Assembly: GCA_934045905.1 (NCBI GenBank)
Contig: CAKOGZ010000120.1
Location: forward strand, 124,001-188,000
Reading direction: 5' to 3'
Source: Leuctra nigra
Taxonomy: Eukaryota; Arthropoda; Insecta; Plecoptera; Leuctridae
Length of the DNA: 64,000 nt
Of this stretch, positions 61,806-64,000 are shown piece by piece. The translations under genes were made by a program, and so were the position numbers. Each line of letters opens with the position of its first letter. Positions within the stretch are counted from its first letter, which is position 1. The notes beneath the pieces were generated by a model. It was given only the letters and a program-made list of their open reading frames with translations, was not told the origin of the DNA and did no database searches.

Positions 61806-64000
61806 CTCTCTAAGAGTAATAGATTCGTCACAAAGTAGGAAACAAACAAAACTTTTTCAATATGACCTACTTCTAAAGTGGCACCCCCCTGTTTTTATCG
61901 AATTTTCTTGATGCCTACACAACGTTATGCCGAGAAATGTAATAAAACACTTTTCGAAAAAAAATAGGCTTATAAATAAAATTATAACAAAGAACCCCAC
62001 TCTGCCCCCTTGGAGTCGCCCGACGCTGCCCTGTCAGATTATTATATAATAAAGTTAGGTTAATACAGGTTAGCGAAGCGAGCGTAGCTGACTCATCACA
62101 AGCTTTAACCTCCATTGACTAAAAAATGGATGAAAACCTAGGAAATGAGGAAAATCTAAGGAACATTGTTAATTGTTACATTGTTACCTTTGTAGGCTAA
62201 CCTACATTGTTGGTCAATATACATTGACAAAAAAATGGATGAAAATCTATCGGGGGTCGACCCATCAGCTTCTGAATAACATGAACAGTTAATTCCGGCG
62301 AATCGGAGAGTCTGACATAAAAAAGTGTTTCTGCACTTTTTAAGCCTCTCACCATCTACTATATAGGGTAACGTTGTCAACTCTCTTAGAGTAATAGATT
62401 CGTCACAAAGTAGGAAACAAATAAAAAAATATCAATATGAGCTACTTCTAAAGTGGCACCCCCCTATTTTTATCGAATTTTCTTGAAGCCTACACAACGT
62501 TATGCCGAGAAATGAAATAAAACACTTTTCGAAAATAATAGGTTTAACATTAACATGTAAAAAAAAATCTCCCCTCTGCCTCCTGGTGTCGCCCGACGTT
62601 GCCCGGTCAGATAATTTTATAATAAAGTTAGGTTAATACAGGTTAGCGAAGCGAGCGTAGCTGACTCATCACAAGCTTTAACCTCCATTGACTAAAAAAT
62701 GGATAAAAACCTAGGAAATGAGGAAAATCTAAGGAACATTGTTAATTGTTACATTGTTACCTTTGTAGGCTAACCTACATTGTTGGTCAATATACATTGA
62801 CAAAAAAATGGATGAAAATCTATCGGGGGTCGACCCATCAGCTTCTGAATAACATGAACAGTTAATTCCGGCGAATCGGAGAGTCTGACATAAAAAAGTG
62901 TTTCTGCACTTTTTAAGCCTCTCACCATCTACTATATAGGGTAACGTTGTCAACTCTCTTAGAGTAATAGATTCGTCACAAAGTAGGAAACAAATAAAAA
63001 AATATCAATATGAGCTACTTCTAAAGTGGCACCCCCCTATTTTTATCGAATTTTCTTGAAGCCTACACAACGTTATGCCGAGAAATGAAATAAAACACTT
63101 TTCGAAAAAAAATAGGCTTATAAATAAAATTATAAAAAAGAACCCCACTCTGCCCCCTTGGAGTCGCCCGACGCTGCCCTGTCAGATTATTATATAATAA
63201 AGTTAGGTTAATACAGGTTAGCGAAGCGAGCGTAGCTGACTCATCACAAGCTTTAACCTCAATTGACTAAAAAATGGATGAAAACCTAGGAAATGAGGAA
63301 AATCTAAGGAACATTGTTAATTGTTACATTGTTACCTTTGTAGGCTAACCTACATTGTTGGTCAATATACATTGACAAAAAAATGGATGAAAATCTATCG
63401 GGGTTCGACCCATCAGCTTCTGAATAACATGAACAGTTAATTCCGGCGAATCGGAGAGTCTGACATAAAAAAGTGTTTCTGCACTTTTTAAGCCTCTCAC
63501 CATCTACTATATAGGGTAACGTTGTCAACTCTCTTAGAGTAATAGATTCGTCACAAAGTAGGAAACAAATAAAAAAATATCAATATGAGCTACTTCTAAA
63601 GCGGCACCCCCCTATTTTTATCGAATTTTCTTGAAGCCTACACAACGTTATGCCGAGAAATGAAATAAAACACTTTTCGAAAATAGCAGGCTTAATATTA
63701 ACATGTAAAAAAAAATCTCCCCTCTGCCTCCTGGTGTCGCCCGACGTTGCCCGGTCAGATAATTTTATAATAAAGTTAGGTTAGGGTAGGTTAGCGAAGC
63801 GAGCGAAGCGAGCGTAGCTGACCCTTAACAAGCTTTAACCTACAGTGACAAAAAATTGATGAAAACCTATCTGGATTGTGCCCTTCTGCTTCTGAAGGAC
63901 ATAAACTAAGAAATGCGGCGTATCGGAGCGTCTGACAGAAAAAAGTGTTTCTGCACTTTTTAAGCCTCTCTCCATCATCTATATAGTGTATCATTTTCAG
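61806..64000. repeat. 4,289-bp higher-order repeat, copy 2, cut by window end
   Basis: Monomers: B 61806-62380, C2 62381-62953, B' 62954-63528, A 63529-64000. It follows copy 1 directly at an offset of 4,289 bp and holds the first four of eight monomers. The last A has CTTAATATTAAC near 63693 where copy 1 has CTTAACATTAAC. The window ends at the monomer end. Confidence 0.92.

Larger units (their letters stand above)
1..64000. repeat. Higher-order satellite DNA array (whole window)
   Basis: The window consists of 121 complete monomers in one orientation plus a 27-bp monomer tail. Monomer starts were set at CTCTCTTAGAG (after a B-type end) or CTCTCTAAGAG (after an A-type end), and the distance from each start to the next is 469-473, 573-576 bp with nothing left over. 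Two parent types, A (472 bp) and B (575 bp), plus recombinants B', C, C2, A' and A'', are ordered into nested repeats of 2.67, 4.29, 4.76, 6.28 and 6.38 kb. No unique sequence, gene or transposon interrupts the array. Head-to-tail order, high identity and higher-order periodicity are what is known of satellite arrays kept alike by unequal exchange. Location on the chromosome and transcription cannot be read from the sequence. Confidence 0.97.

Noticed and set aside
1..64000. CRISPR array
   Set aside because: The repeat units are 470-576 bp without a repeat/unique-spacer pattern, and the sequence is eukaryotic in character.

Overview
The whole 64 kb window is a single uninterrupted head-to-tail satellite array, AT-rich by eye, with no recognisable protein gene, RNA gene, transposon or CRISPR. 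I could assign every base to one of 121 consecutive monomers of 469-576 bp, all in the same orientation, plus the last 27 bp of a monomer cut by the left edge. The right edge coincides with a monomer end under the phase I chose (start = CTCTCTTAGAG or CTCTCTAAGAG), so the array continues beyond both ends. A nuclear genome of a eukaryote is the only sensible source. The TTAGGTTAGGGTAGGTTAG motif in every A monomer resembles the (TTAGG)n telomere repeat of arthropods, which hints at an insect or other arthropod but does not prove it.

Two related monomers make up the array. A is 472 bp and B is 575 bp. They share a nearly identical 82-bp block near their start and a hairpin near their end, and differ strongly between and around these. 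B carries about 109 extra bp bounded by 27-bp direct repeats; A carries one extra copy of a 9-bp AGCGAAGCG unit. Besides A and B there are recombinant monomers: B' (A-type start, B-type remainder; 575 bp; 16 copies), C (B start, A middle, B end; 573 bp; 11 copies), C2 (A start, B end; 573 bp; 2 copies), A' (B start, A remainder; 471 bp; 2 copies) and A'' (A with an altered poly-A tract and altered hairpin; 469/470 bp; 2 copies). Their junctions fall in the stretches shared by A and B, as expected from out-of-register exchange or gene conversion.

These monomers form nested higher-order repeats. The commonest cassette is A(K)-C-B'-A-B, 2,667 bp, where A(K) is a diagnostic A variant always found just before C. 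From the left: 1-3743 is mixed A/B; 3744-10021 is a 6,278-bp block repeated without length change at 25925-32202; 11541-17920 and 17921-24301 are tandem 6.38-kb 12-monomer repeats with a third copy at 32675-39055; 39056-41722 is one more cassette; 43343-57044 has its own pattern, with two tandem 4.76-kb repeats between two copies of a 2.09-kb block; 57517-64000 is a 4,289-bp repeat, one and a half copies, with private variants. This is the pattern expected of a satellite evolving by unequal exchange and local amplification. Centromeric, pericentromeric or subtelomeric location cannot be decided from the window.

The short open frames in the monomers (all on the minus strand, 66-85 codons) recur because the DNA is repeated and I do not annotate them as genes. 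One of them, shared by A and B, shows a third-position excess of differences and is listed as a possible coding fossil.
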